Shown here one piece after another: positions 49,895 through 57,703 of a stretch of DNA of 64,000 nucleotides. A program made the position numbers and the translations under genes. Within the stretch, counting starts at the first letter, position 1. Each line of letters opens with the position of its first letter. Below the pieces are notes generated by a model that saw nothing but the letters and a program-made list of their open reading frames with translations, was not told where the DNA came from and searched no databases. Origin of the DNA: JAGLYZ01 sp049642725 (GTDB lineage Bacteria > Patescibacteriota > Minisyncoccia > Minisyncoccales > JAGMDC01); contig JBARPC010000016.1 of assembly GCA_049642725.1 (NCBI GenBank), forward strand, positions 16,861 to 80,860. The letters run 5' to 3'.

Positions 49895-50533
49895 TTATTT
49901 TTGCAGTTCTGGCGGTATTTCCGGATAATAACCGACCTCTGCCTGGTTTGGATGATGCAGTCCCCAAAAAAGCTCAATGATTTCCGGGGTTGTAAGAGGA
50001 ACAGCTTTTAAACCGCATCTTCTTAAGCCAAGAATTATAAATTCCATTCTTTGCTGGAGCTGGATTTTAGACCTTTGAAATTCTTCTTCAGTTAATTTGG
50101 GAATTTTCGGCGCTTTAAAAATTCCTTTCTTTTCATTTTGCTTTGTTTCCAACAAGCTAAAAGGCACAATTATAAAAAAGTTTTTATTCATTATTGTCCC
50201 TGCCTTTACCAAACTTTCTATAAATTCTCTGTAACCAGATGTTTGAATTTGTAACAGTTCGTCTGTTTGCTCTTTTTCCAGCTTTTTTAATTTATCAATA
50301 TAGCCAGTGATATTGATGCGCCGTGATTGGACAAGAATTTGGCAGGAAAAATCCAGAGAATTTAAAAAGTTTTGGAACTGGTAAATAATGGCTGATTGCT
50401 CATCGTCAGATTTTAAAGCAAAATTCAAAGAAGAAACCATAAGAATGCCTCTTAATAATTTATTTTTTAATATAACAGTTCCTTCCCTAATTTGCTCTAT
50501 TTGCAGGAAATCCTGCGTAGATGATTTAGCCAT
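49895..50533 (-). CDS. VirB4/TraC N-terminal-like protein
   Basis: 212 residues with no ATP-binding motif. LQIEQIREGTVILKNKLLRG, MVSSLNFALKSDDEQSAI and LDFSCQILVQSRRINITGYI match the N-terminal domain of TraC/VirB4-type proteins. It stops one base before the VirB4-like ATPase start, so the two make a VirB4 split in two chains. PrgI precedes it by five bases. Confidence 0.8.
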   Translation of the reverse strand: MAKSSTQDFLQIEQIREGTVILKNKLLRGILMVSSLNFALKSDDEQSAIIYQFQNFLNSLDFSCQILVQSRRINITGYIDKLKKLEKEQTDELLQIQTSGYREFIESLVKAGTIMNKNFFIIVPFSLLETKQNEKKGIFKAPKIPKLTEEEFQRSKIQLQQRMEFIILGLRRCGLKAVPLTTPEIIELFWGLHHPNQAEVGYYPEIPPELQK

Positions 50534-50538
50534 ACTTT

Positions 50539-50955
50539 TTACTTTGTTTTAGTTTCTAATTGGCTGGACAATTGCCCGAGCTTGCTTCCTGTAATAGTTA
50601 AATTAGAAGCTTTTTCTTTTTTACCCTCTGCGGTTTTAGTAGAAAAAGGTTCCTTTTCAAGAAATTTAGGCGGTAATCCTTTTTTCTTCCAAATATATAA
50701 TTTAGGAGACGAGGAAAACATAAAGAAATCTTTTATTATAGTAGGCAGGGAACGGCCTTCAATTTTTACAAAAGCTAACACCAAAGCGCCTCCCATAAGA
50801 ATAACAGCAGCAATTAAGCATTGGGCAAGAGGAATAGTGAAATATAAAACAAAAGAAATTCCGCCGGCAATGCCGACATAAATAAACTGCTTAAAAGTTA
50901 ATGGTCCGACAATTTTTGCTTCATGCTCAATAAATTTTGGAACAGTAAATCGCAT
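50539..50955 (-). CDS. PrgI family T4SS membrane protein
   Basis: 138 residues. Starts MRFTVPKFIEHEAKIVGPLT followed by two TM segments (~25-43 and ~46-64) and GRSLPTIIKDFFMFSSSPKLYIWKK, the family pattern. The C-terminal ~40 residues are a polar extension. PrgI is the VirB3-like partner of VirB4 in Gram-positive-type systems. First gene of the transfer operon on this side; upstream is an imperfect hairpin near 50972-51000. Confidence 0.88.
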   Translation of the reverse strand: MRFTVPKFIEHEAKIVGPLTFKQFIYVGIAGGISFVLYFTIPLAQCLIAAVILMGGALVLAFVKIEGRSLPTIIKDFFMFSSSPKLYIWKKKGLPPKFLEKEPFSTKTAEGKKEKASNLTITGSKLGQLSSQLETKTK

Positions 50956-51063
50956 TTAATAAGTTAAAAGTTTAAAGTGAAAACTTTGACTTTTGACTTT
51001 TCGCTTGCTCTATTTTACCACAGTTTTATTTTATCACAAAAAGGAAAATAAGAGAAATAGGGA

Positions 51064-51092
51064 TTGACAACACTTTTTTAAAATGCTATTCT
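51064..51092 (+). promoter_or_regulatory. Strong promoter of the small membrane protein gene
   Basis: TTGACA (51064-51069), 17 bases, TGC-TATTCT (-10 at 51087-51092). The gene also has a consensus Shine-Dalgarno AGGAGGT (51142-51148) 11 bases before the ATG. Confidence 0.75.
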
Positions 51093-51159
51093 AATATAGA
51101 GGTCATTTAAAAAATAAATAATGGCCGATAGAGAAAAGAAAAGGAGGTAAAAAGAAGAA

Positions 51160-51444
51160 ATGAGAGGAAAAAAAGTTTTGTTTGCCGTTTTGATTACAAT
51201 GTCGCTGATGATATCTGGAATATCAGTAGCAGCATCTGAGGAATACGATTCATGGGATTCCTACAACAAAAATAGAGAAGCAATGTATGGGTCTTTTGAA
51301 GCATTAGGGGGACCGGATTACGGACAATTGTTTATTATTGTTGGAGTGGCAATAGCTTTGGTAATAGCTTTCCTGGCTCTGGCTCTGGCTCTGGCAAAAA
51401 ATAAAGAGGCAGAAAGGTTGTATTTAAAGCAACCACACCAATAA
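51160..51444 (+). CDS. Small exported membrane protein
   Basis: 94 residues. Signal peptide ~1-24 (ends ISVAASEEY), a short polar part with Tyr and Asp, then a TM ~56-80 (IIVGVAIALVIAFLALALAL) and a short charged tail. No family recognised. It is one of only two genes here, with its neighbour at 51644, to combine a near-consensus promoter with a strong Shine-Dalgarno, so high expression is likely. It faces against the T4SS-like genes. Confidence 0.75.
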   Translation: MRGKKVLFAVLITMSLMISGISVAASEEYDSWDSYNKNREAMYGSFEALGGPDYGQLFIIVGVAIALVIAFLALALALAKNKEAERLYLKQPHQ

Positions 51445-51446
51445 AA

Positions 51447-51475
51447 AGAGGGTTCTATCACCCTCTGTTTTTTTT
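51447..51475 (+). terminator. Terminator of the small membrane protein gene
   Basis: GAGGGT-TCTATC-ACCCTC followed by TGTTTTTTTT, a strong rho-independent terminator. Confidence 0.9.
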
Positions 51476-51532
51476 ATTATTTCCTGTTTTTATAAAAAAT
51501 TGCGTTTCGTAATAAAATATATGGCCAAAAAT

Positions 51533-51560
51533 TTGACAAAATTGAAACAAGTGCTATAAT
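51533..51560 (+). promoter_or_regulatory. Consensus promoter of the SPFH gene
   Basis: TTGACA (51533-51538), 16 bases, TATAAT (51555-51560). The -10 is embedded in a palindrome. Shine-Dalgarno AGGAGGT at 51628-51634, ten bases before the ATG. Confidence 0.85.
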
Positions 51561-51574
51561 TATAATAGCACTTG
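51548..51574 (+). promoter_or_regulatory. Palindromic operator candidate over the SPFH -10
   Basis: CAAGTGCTAT-(7 bases)-ATAGCACTTG, perfect 10-base arms centred just past the -10 box. The position suits a repressor site for a dimeric regulator. Confidence 0.6.
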
Positions 51575-51643
51575 AACAATAAAATATGTGATGAAAGTGT
51601 TGAAGAGAAGTAAAAGATGTAAAAAACAGGAGGTGAAAAAAAA

Positions 51644-52774
51644 ATGGAAGAAGAAAAGGAAGAAGAGAAGAAAAAAGCTTTAACTCCGGAAGGTGTCCAG
51701 AAATTAATCAAAGCAGTAAAAATAGTGTCAGGAGTTTTAGCAATGACTGGAATAGTATTGCTTGTTTCCGGACTTTGGTTAGAAAATATCTCTTTACAGT
51801 TGAGCGGAGCAATTCTCTTGATAGCCATAGCAGGATATTTTTTGGCTGGAATTAGAATTATCAAAAGACCAAAGATGTGGGTGATGCAAGTACTCGGTCA
51901 GTTTTATGATGTATTTTACGAAGGACCTCATTTGTTTTTACCCTTTTTGGTTAGAAGAGAAGCGGAACGTACCCAGGCGATATTTAAGATAGAGTTATTT
52001 ACAGACAAGCCAGTGGTTAATTTCAAAGGCGGGGGTTCAGCTGTTTTAGTTGAACCAATTGGCTGGTTTCAGATTGATGACGCGGAAGTAACGGTCTATA
52101 ACATAGAGGATTATATCGGCGCATCAAAAGAAGCTACAGAGGATGCTGTAAGAACAGTAATAAATAATACGCGGGTAGAAAATGTAGTGGGTTCATTAGC
52201 AAAAGAAAAAACAGAAACCGCAGAAACTTTTAAAGGGTTTAAAAAAGCTGTAAGTGAGGTTTTTAACAGCCAACTCAGAGACATAGTAGGGAGTATGTTG
52301 GAAGAAACATTAAAAGAGTACGGGCTTAAAATGGCTGGAAGGAAATTGACTATCACCGATTATAACTGGAGCGAGGAAGTGCTGGCAACAATGAGAGCTA
52401 TTTACGAACAAAGACAGCAGAAAGTCATAAGTGAACATACAGCAGAAGCAAGAAGAATTGAAATTGGAGAGGCAATCGGGAAGATTAAGGAAACTTTACA
52501 AAAAGTTTTTGAGTTTCCAAAAGATAAAGCCGAAGAAGTAGCGCCAGAAATTTTTAAGCACATAACAGCAAGCGATAAAGGCCAGTTGAAACTGATTAAG
52601 TGGGAAAGCAAAGGAGGAGGCATTTCTTTACCGGAGATAACAGCTAAAGTAATGACAGCGATGGATATGTTTAGAGAAACAAAGAAAGGAGAAGAGGGAG
52701 AGAAAAAAGCGAAAAAACCAGAAGATATGACCGATAGAGAGATAATAGATGCAGTAAAAAAGGGAGAAATTTAA
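51644..52774 (+). CDS. SPFH/Band 7 domain membrane protein
   Basis: 376 residues. Acidic/basic N-terminus, two adjacent TM segments (~27-45 and ~50-70), then an SPFH domain (~85-250: VFYEGPHLFLPFLVRREAER, VEPIGWFQIDDAEVTVYNIED, EDAVRTVINNTRVENVVG, GLKMAGRKLTITDYNW). A helical region and Lys-rich tail end it. SPFH proteins form membrane-microdomain rings or scaffold proteases and transporters. It has a very strong promoter and lies inside a secretion locus on the opposite strand. A role for the secretion channel is possible but unproven. Confidence 0.85.
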   Translation: MEEEKEEEKKKALTPEGVQKLIKAVKIVSGVLAMTGIVLLVSGLWLENISLQLSGAILLIAIAGYFLAGIRIIKRPKMWVMQVLGQFYDVFYEGPHLFLPFLVRREAERTQAIFKIELFTDKPVVNFKGGGSAVLVEPIGWFQIDDAEVTVYNIEDYIGASKEATEDAVRTVINNTRVENVVGSLAKEKTETAETFKGFKKAVSEVFNSQLRDIVGSMLEETLKEYGLKMAGRKLTITDYNWSEEVLATMRAIYEQRQQKVISEHTAEARRIEIGEAIGKIKETLQKVFEFPKDKAEEVAPEIFKHITASDKGQLKLIKWESKGGGISLPEITAKVMTAMDMFRETKKGEEGEKKAKKPEDMTDREIIDAVKKGEI

Positions 52775-52780
52775 ATTAAA

Positions 52781-52808
52781 AAGGGGCAAGATAATCCCCT
52801 CTTTTTTT
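52781..52808 (+). terminator. Terminator of the SPFH gene
   Basis: GGGG-(9 bases)-CCCC followed by TCTTTTTTT. Confidence 0.8.
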
Positions 52809-52816
52809 ATTCTTTT

Positions 52817-53257
52817 TTATTCTATTGGTTCTCGATAAGTATCTCTTCGTAAGGGTACAGATGATTCGCTTGTCAATTCTTTAGTTTTTTTTAGATAAAC
52901 AGTTTCTTTTTTTATCGAGGGCATCTGTGCTAAAATTAGAACTTTTTCTTTAAGGTCTTTTGCTAATTTTTTTGCTTTTTCTTGAGGAATTTCTAACCGT
53001 TTTTGAAGAACAGAAACAAATTCTTTAGATGAAATTTTGCTTTCTGCTATTTCTTTTACTGTTCTGGATATTTGACAGGTAGGTAGATTTTCAAAAATCT
53101 TTCCTCTTTCCGCAGGAATTTCAGTTTGGCTTATTTTTTCTTCCATTTCTTTCTCAATTTTTTCTAATTCGTATTTTTTTACTAATTCTCTGATAATATC
53201 AGTTGTTTTATCTGGAAAAATTATTTCTTGTTTTTTGTTTAATTTAGGATTTGTCAT
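52817..53257 (-). CDS. Hypothetical helical protein of the T4SS-like locus
   Basis: 146 residues, no signal or TM, mostly charged helices (LVKKYELEKIEKEMEEKI, LQKRLEIPQEKAKKLAKDL). The middle ~40-100 region could be a small helical bundle. No known family. 20 bases after the VirB6/TrbL-like gene on the same strand, so probably co-transcribed with it. Confidence 0.6.
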   Translation of the reverse strand: MTNPKLNKKQEIIFPDKTTDIIRELVKKYELEKIEKEMEEKISQTEIPAERGKIFENLPTCQISRTVKEIAESKISSKEFVSVLQKRLEIPQEKAKKLAKDLKEKVLILAQMPSIKKETVYLKKTKELTSESSVPLRRDTYREPIE

Positions 53258-53277
53258 AATTTTGTTTCATTATTAGC

Positions 53278-55248
53278 TTAATATTCATCTAATTTTGTTT
53301 GTTTTCCTTTTATTGGTTGTCTTTTTTCAGAAAATTTTATTCTAAATCCTGGACCCTTGAGTACTGCTTTTTTACGAGAGAGTTCTGCTGCTTCTTTTTC
53401 TTTTCCTTTCTCGTCTAACTCTATTATTTCTTCTTTTATATCTATTTGAGACACTGTTTCAAGAATAGCTTTTTTTGTTTTACTTTTTCCCTTTTTTCCT
53501 ATTTCGATAAGTTGGCGATCATCTAATGCGTGGAATATATCTAATTTCGTCTTAATTACTATTTTTTCTTCTTTAGTGAGTTCTTGCCCTTCTTCTTGTT
53601 TCTTTAATATTTCGTCTGGAATTTTGAAAGTTTCTCCTTGAACCTTTCTTAATTCTTCAGGTTCCATTCCTTGTACTTTTTCAAAGATGACTTCTCTTTC
53701 TGCTTCTTCTCTATTTATTCCTGGTTTCTTTTTTATTATTTCATCAACTTTTTCAGGATTTAACTTAGCTGCAAGGTCAGGTCGTTTTTTTCCAGCGTCA
53801 ATTATATCTTTTTGGGTTCCATATCTTTTAACAATATCTATATTTTTTTCATCTTTATCACCAAGATGGTCTTCTTTGGTAGCCAACCTAAATGCAACTA
53901 ATTTTTCAGTAGGAGTCTTGACATATTTCTCTCTGTCTTTTACAGACATAGGTTCTAAAAGTTTTTGTGTTTTTTCTGCTTCTTTTTCTCTCTCTATCTG
54001 ATGTTTTGCTATAGCCTCTGCTTTCATTCTCCCTGTTCCTACTGTTTCTGGTATTTTTTCTAATCTTCCTCGCCATTTTTCTGATTGCCCTTTTACAAGA
54101 GCTGTTTCTTTTATTTTTCCTCCTGTCCATTTTGCTGCTTTTGTGCCACCGGTTTTCGCAAAACCAATTACTTTGTCAGCTCCGATGGCGCCGGTGCGGA
54201 CAGAGGCAAAAAATCCGATTATAAGAAAAACAAGAGGTATAACATACATTATTAAATCAGCAAAGCCGCTTGTTCCTGATGGAAGCCCTGCCATTTCTTT
54301 TGAAGGGCGTCTAATTAATCCTCCAGTGTCGGACATATTCTTTATCATAACGTTTGTTAGATAAATAAAGAAAGCGGCCGGTATTCCGATAATACACCAC
54401 TGGATAAACTGGTTCCACCACTTTGACCAGACTTCTTTTGTTTGAGGCAAGATATAGCAAAAGAAAGCAATTGGCGAGAAAATTACCAAAATCCAAAGAG
54501 CGAGATATCTTACGGCAAATAAAAAAGCGAAAAGCAAAAAGATAATTCCTCCTATAATATTGAAAGCAGAAAGGGCTATTCCTATTGCAAGCCGTTCAGA
54601 TGGTTCTTTAATGTTTTTTATTTCAGCAACTTGTTCACCGGCTGTTTCAATAAAACCAGTGCTTGTTATTCCCCCTTTTAGAAAAGTGTTCATTACGACA
54701 TTTGAACCGTCAATAACAAAACCGCAGATTACCGGAGTAAAGTTAATTAAAAGAGCGATTCCGATTAAAACAGGCAAAAGTTTTTTAACTTCATACTCTT
54801 TGAGCCGTAGAGCGCTTCCCAGGGCAATTACCACCAAGACCAAAATAAACAGCATATTAGTAAAATCCCTGACAGTGGTCCAGCCAAGATTAACAACAGG
54901 ATTATTTGTAAAAGGAACACTTATAAAGTCAGGGCTGATTACCCATTGAAGAGTTGCATGAGAAAAGTAAAGAAAAAAAGAAGTAAGACCAGCAATAGCT
55001 CCAAAAAGTACATAGACAATACCATTGGCAAAAGATTTTGCCATAATACCAAGAGTATCAAAATCTCCGGTTACAGCTTTATAGCCCAACCATGTGGCCC
55101 AATGAGGTGGTATGAGAAATCCATGAGAAAAGAAAATAGGGACACCTAATCCTAAAACAACAGAAAATAAAAGAATCCATCCCACTGTTTTTTTAAGAAT
55201 TATGAAATCAAAAAGAAATTTTTTGATTTTATGGACTATTGCCATCAT
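53278..55248 (-). CDS. VirB6/TrbL-like multi-pass membrane protein
   Basis: 656 residues. About seven TM segments lie in the first ~370 residues (TVGWILLFSVVLGLGVPIFF near the start, LLPVLIGIALLINFTPVICG, LALWILVIFSPIAFFCYIL, LIMYVIPLVFLIIGFFASV). Then ~285 charged, helical, probably cytoplasmic residues (from ~372) rich in Glu and Lys. The TM pattern with IFSPIAFFCYILPQTKEVWSKW is like VirB6/TrbL polytopic proteins of T4SS-like loci. It is 4 bases downstream of rsmA and likely starts the operon. Confidence 0.7.
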   Translation of the reverse strand: MMAIVHKIKKFLFDFIILKKTVGWILLFSVVLGLGVPIFFSHGFLIPPHWATWLGYKAVTGDFDTLGIMAKSFANGIVYVLFGAIAGLTSFFLYFSHATLQWVISPDFISVPFTNNPVVNLGWTTVRDFTNMLFILVLVVIALGSALRLKEYEVKKLLPVLIGIALLINFTPVICGFVIDGSNVVMNTFLKGGITSTGFIETAGEQVAEIKNIKEPSERLAIGIALSAFNIIGGIIFLLFAFLFAVRYLALWILVIFSPIAFFCYILPQTKEVWSKWWNQFIQWCIIGIPAAFFIYLTNVMIKNMSDTGGLIRRPSKEMAGLPSGTSGFADLIMYVIPLVFLIIGFFASVRTGAIGADKVIGFAKTGGTKAAKWTGGKIKETALVKGQSEKWRGRLEKIPETVGTGRMKAEAIAKHQIEREKEAEKTQKLLEPMSVKDREKYVKTPTEKLVAFRLATKEDHLGDKDEKNIDIVKRYGTQKDIIDAGKKRPDLAAKLNPEKVDEIIKKKPGINREEAEREVIFEKVQGMEPEELRKVQGETFKIPDEILKKQEEGQELTKEEKIVIKTKLDIFHALDDRQLIEIGKKGKSKTKKAILETVSQIDIKEEIIELDEKGKEKEAAELSRKKAVLKGPGFRIKFSEKRQPIKGKQTKLDEY

Positions 55249-55252
55249 TTTA

Positions 55253-56095
55253 TTATTTTAACATTTTAGCAAGATTAAGCCAATCAGTAATGCTTAGGGT
55301 TTCGGCTCGTTGGGAGGGTTTGATATTATTTTTGAGAAGATATTTTTGAACATTGTTCTTTTTTAATTGTAGCCCATTTGCTAAATTATTCAAAATCTGT
55401 TTTCTGGGATGTGAAAATCCTGCTTTTACGATTTTGAAGAATCGTTTATAGAACTCTGCTGAATAATACGCAGAACTACGCGGAATAATTTTTATAATTG
55501 CTGCGTCAACTTTTGGTTCAGGCCAAAATGAGCTTTTAGAGATATAGTCAATAATTATTGGCTTGGCATAGAATTGAACCGAAACAGCTAAAAGATTCAT
55601 TTTAGGCGGCTTGGCGTAAATTCTTTGCCCCACTTCTTTTTGAACGACTAAAACCATCTGTTGAAGTCCGACTTCAACATTCTCAAGAAATTTTCTGATG
55701 ACTGGAGCTGTAAGATAAAACGGCAAATTAGCAACAATTTTATAATCTTTTGGAAATTTATTAAACTTGAGTATATCTTTTTGGATAACCTTAATATTGC
55801 GAGGTTGAACCTCCTTTGGAGGTTTGACCTCAAGTGTTTCTCTAAGAATTTCACACATTTTAGGATCTTTTTCTATGGCAATTACCTTTTTTGCTTTCTT
55901 CGCTATTTCCTGGGTTAGGGTTCCAATGCCAGGACCGATTTCCAAAACAGTATCTAATGGTTTTAATTCAGCTGTTTTTATAATTTTTCTAATTACCTGC
56001 TTGTCAATTAGAAAATTCTGGCCAAATTTTTTTGATGGCCTAATATTATATTTTTTCAATATTTCTTTAACAGTTTTTCTTGATGCCAGATTCAT
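55253..56095 (-). CDS. rsmA: 16S rRNA dimethyladenosine transferase RsmA/KsgA
   Basis: 280 residues. SAM motif VLEIGPGIGTLTQEIAKKA, acidic IAIEKD and the catalytic NLPFYLTAP motif (family N-[LI]-P-[YF]). It dimethylates two adenines in 16S helix 45. Two palindromes are in frame: VEVGLQQ (55659-55679) and EVKPPKEVQP (55801-55831). A 14-mer CGCAGAACTACGCG lies near the C-terminus, and again just upstream of the gene. These insertions lie in loops and make the protein slightly longer than usual. Confidence 0.93.
   Translation of the reverse strand: MNLASRKTVKEILKKYNIRPSKKFGQNFLIDKQVIRKIIKTAELKPLDTVLEIGPGIGTLTQEIAKKAKKVIAIEKDPKMCEILRETLEVKPPKEVQPRNIKVIQKDILKFNKFPKDYKIVANLPFYLTAPVIRKFLENVEVGLQQMVLVVQKEVGQRIYAKPPKMNLLAVSVQFYAKPIIIDYISKSSFWPEPKVDAAIIKIIPRSSAYYSAEFYKRFFKIVKAGFSHPRKQILNNLANGLQLKKNNVQKYLLKNNIKPSQRAETLSITDWLNLAKMLK
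55659..55679. repeat. VEVGLQQ palindrome, copy 3
   Basis: TGTTGAAGT-CCG-ACTTCAACA inside rsmA, encoding VEVGLQQ in frame on the gene strand. Confidence 0.88.
55801..55831. repeat. EV-P palindrome, copy 2
   Basis: GAGGTTGAACCTCC-TTT-GGAGGTTTGACCTC inside rsmA, a 14-bp stem with two mismatches. On the gene strand it encodes EVKPPKEVQP. Confidence 0.85.
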
Positions 56096-56146
56096 TATGA
56101 TAATCGCAGAACTACGCGAAAAACTTAGGTTGTGGATAATTAAGGG

Positions 56147-56174
56147 TTGACTTAATCTCTTGCTTTGATACTAT
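56147..56174 (+). promoter_or_regulatory. Promoter of the LysM/M23 gene
   Basis: TTGACT (56147-56152), 16 bases, TACTAT (56169-56174), 13 bases before the ATG. A perfect DnaA box TGTGGATAA lies at 56131-56139, just upstream. Confidence 0.6.
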
Positions 56175-56187
56175 AAGAAAATAGTTT

Positions 56188-57198
56188 ATGAGTAATAATT
56201 TTTTCAGATTAATCGGCTTAATGCTATCGCTGATTATTTTATTTGGAGCGCTTTTTTGTGAGCTTGGAGATAGTTCAAAAAATACAGCTTCTTTAATTTT
56301 TCAACAATCCCAACAGAAAGAAGGGTTTTTTGTTGATTCAAGAAAGAATCCAGTTCTGGAATCGCCGGACTTATATTTAATTCAAGATAATAGTTTAATA
56401 GCCACTTGTCCGCCCATTACAATTAATCCTCAAGTTTTAGGGTCATTTTTATCCCAGGAAGTTGCAACAGAAAAGAGGCAGGAAATTACTGAATATATCG
56501 TAGAATCAGGCGACATTCTATCTTCTATCGCTGAAAAGTTTGATATTTCCTTAAATACTGTTTTATGGGCTAATGATTTGACCAAGAGTTCTAAAATCAA
56601 GCCAGGCCAAAAACTAATTATTTTACCGGTTTCCGGAGCTTTACATCTTGTTAGATCAGGCGACACATTAAGTGAAATAGCTGAAACCTATCAGTCAAAA
56701 ACAAGCGAAATAGCTGATTTTAACAAGCTTTCTGAAAACAAAGAAATATTTATTGGTGATGTTTTAATTATCCCTAATGCTACGATGCCTGCTAAGAAAA
56801 CTTATTACGCTAATATTCCATTAACTGGTTCTTATTTTATTTTATCCACCCAAGGCATAATTACGCAAGGTCCTCATTGGTATAACGCCATAGATGTAGC
56901 CAATAAATGCGGAACGCCTATTTTAGCTGCAGCTGGAGGTGTTGTTCAAAAAGTTGGTTATAATACATGGCCAGCAGGCAACTATGTAAGGATATTACAT
57001 CCTAATGGGGTGGTAACCCTTTATGGCCACCTGTCAAAGATTTCCGTGGAAAATGGCGAGCAAGTGGCTCAAGGTCAAGTAATCGGTAATATGGGCAGAA
57101 CAGGATTAACTACTGGCTGCCACTTGCATTTTGATGTAAGGGGAGCTAAAAACCCGTTAGCCAAGTATCCAGTAGGATCTACTGTAAGTTGGAAGTAA
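56188..57198 (+). CDS. LysM and M23 peptidase-like envelope protein
   Basis: 336 residues. Signal peptide/TM ~8-26. Two LysM domains: ~104-148 (YIVESGDILSSIAEKFDI) and ~153-197 (HLVRSGDTLSEIAETYQS), binding peptidoglycan. M23 fold ~225-330 with GHLSK and CHLHFDVRG supplying the catalytic and metal His. At the first metal-ligand position the sequence is HWYNAIDVA, where Tyr replaces the His four residues before Asp; the His two residues earlier may or may not compensate. It could therefore be an inactive activator rather than an endopeptidase. Confidence 0.88.
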   Translation: MSNNFFRLIGLMLSLIILFGALFCELGDSSKNTASLIFQQSQQKEGFFVDSRKNPVLESPDLYLIQDNSLIATCPPITINPQVLGSFLSQEVATEKRQEITEYIVESGDILSSIAEKFDISLNTVLWANDLTKSSKIKPGQKLIILPVSGALHLVRSGDTLSEIAETYQSKTSEIADFNKLSENKEIFIGDVLIIPNATMPAKKTYYANIPLTGSYFILSTQGIITQGPHWYNAIDVANKCGTPILAAAGGVVQKVGYNTWPAGNYVRILHPNGVVTLYGHLSKISVENGEQVAQGQVIGNMGRTGLTTGCHLHFDVRGAKNPLAKYPVGSTVSWK

Positions 57199-57208
57199 TA
57201 AAAATCCA

Positions 57209-57297
57209 AAGTTTAAAACCTAAAACAAAAAAATAAAAGTCAAAATCAAAAAGTTTTATTAAATTGGTTTTGGCTTTTTGCTTTAAGTTTTGGGTTT
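57209..57297. repeat. Imperfect inverted repeat between converging genes
   Basis: CCAAAGTTTAAAACCTAAAAC (left) pairs loosely with GCTTTAAGTTTTGGG (right), with a second inner pairing AAAGTCAAAATC/GGTTTTGGCTTT. A/T-rich; probably a two-way terminator. Confidence 0.5.
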
Positions 57298-57653
57298 TAT
57301 TTATGGCATTTGTTGCATGTTCTTGCTTCGGGATAAATTTCTAAACGTTCTTTAGAAATTAGCTTTCCACAATTTTCACATTTTCCATATACTCTTTTTT
57401 TTATCTTCTCAAGGGCTGAATTAATATCTTTTAATTTTAATTCCATTGTAAATTCAATAGGAAGACGGGTTGAATATTCTTCAACTTCATCTGCTGCTTC
57501 TTCTAAATCGCCGCCATTAAACTTAGGAAACAAGCTGTCCCAATCCCCTTTTAACTTCGGGTCTTTTTTGGCAAACGTTTCAAGCTCTTTTTCTATAGCG
57601 GTTTTTTCTTTTTCTAACTTTTCTTTAATCTCTTGGAGAAATTTTTTGTCCAT
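57297..57653 (-). CDS. DksA/TraR-type zinc-finger protein
   Basis: 118 residues from the ATG at 57653 (a longer frame would reach into the upstream gene). Coiled-coil N-terminal half, then a C4 zinc finger: CENCG ... CNKC, with GKLISKERLEIYPEARTC as in DksA/TraR. Family members bind RNA polymerase's secondary channel and modulate initiation. It follows the coiled-coil gene by 50 bases. Confidence 0.85.
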   Translation of the reverse strand: MDKKFLQEIKEKLEKEKTAIEKELETFAKKDPKLKGDWDSLFPKFNGGDLEEAADEVEEYSTRLPIEFTMELKLKDINSALEKIKKRVYGKCENCGKLISKERLEIYPEARTCNKCHK

Positions 57654-57703
57654 ATTTAGGTCTAAGATTCTAAAATTTTGTTTTCGTAGTAGGAAATTTA
57701 TTT

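Noticed and set aside
12508..55831. CRISPR array from repeated palindromes
   Set aside because: The repeats are dispersed over 43 kb, differ among families and have no regular spacers or cas genes.
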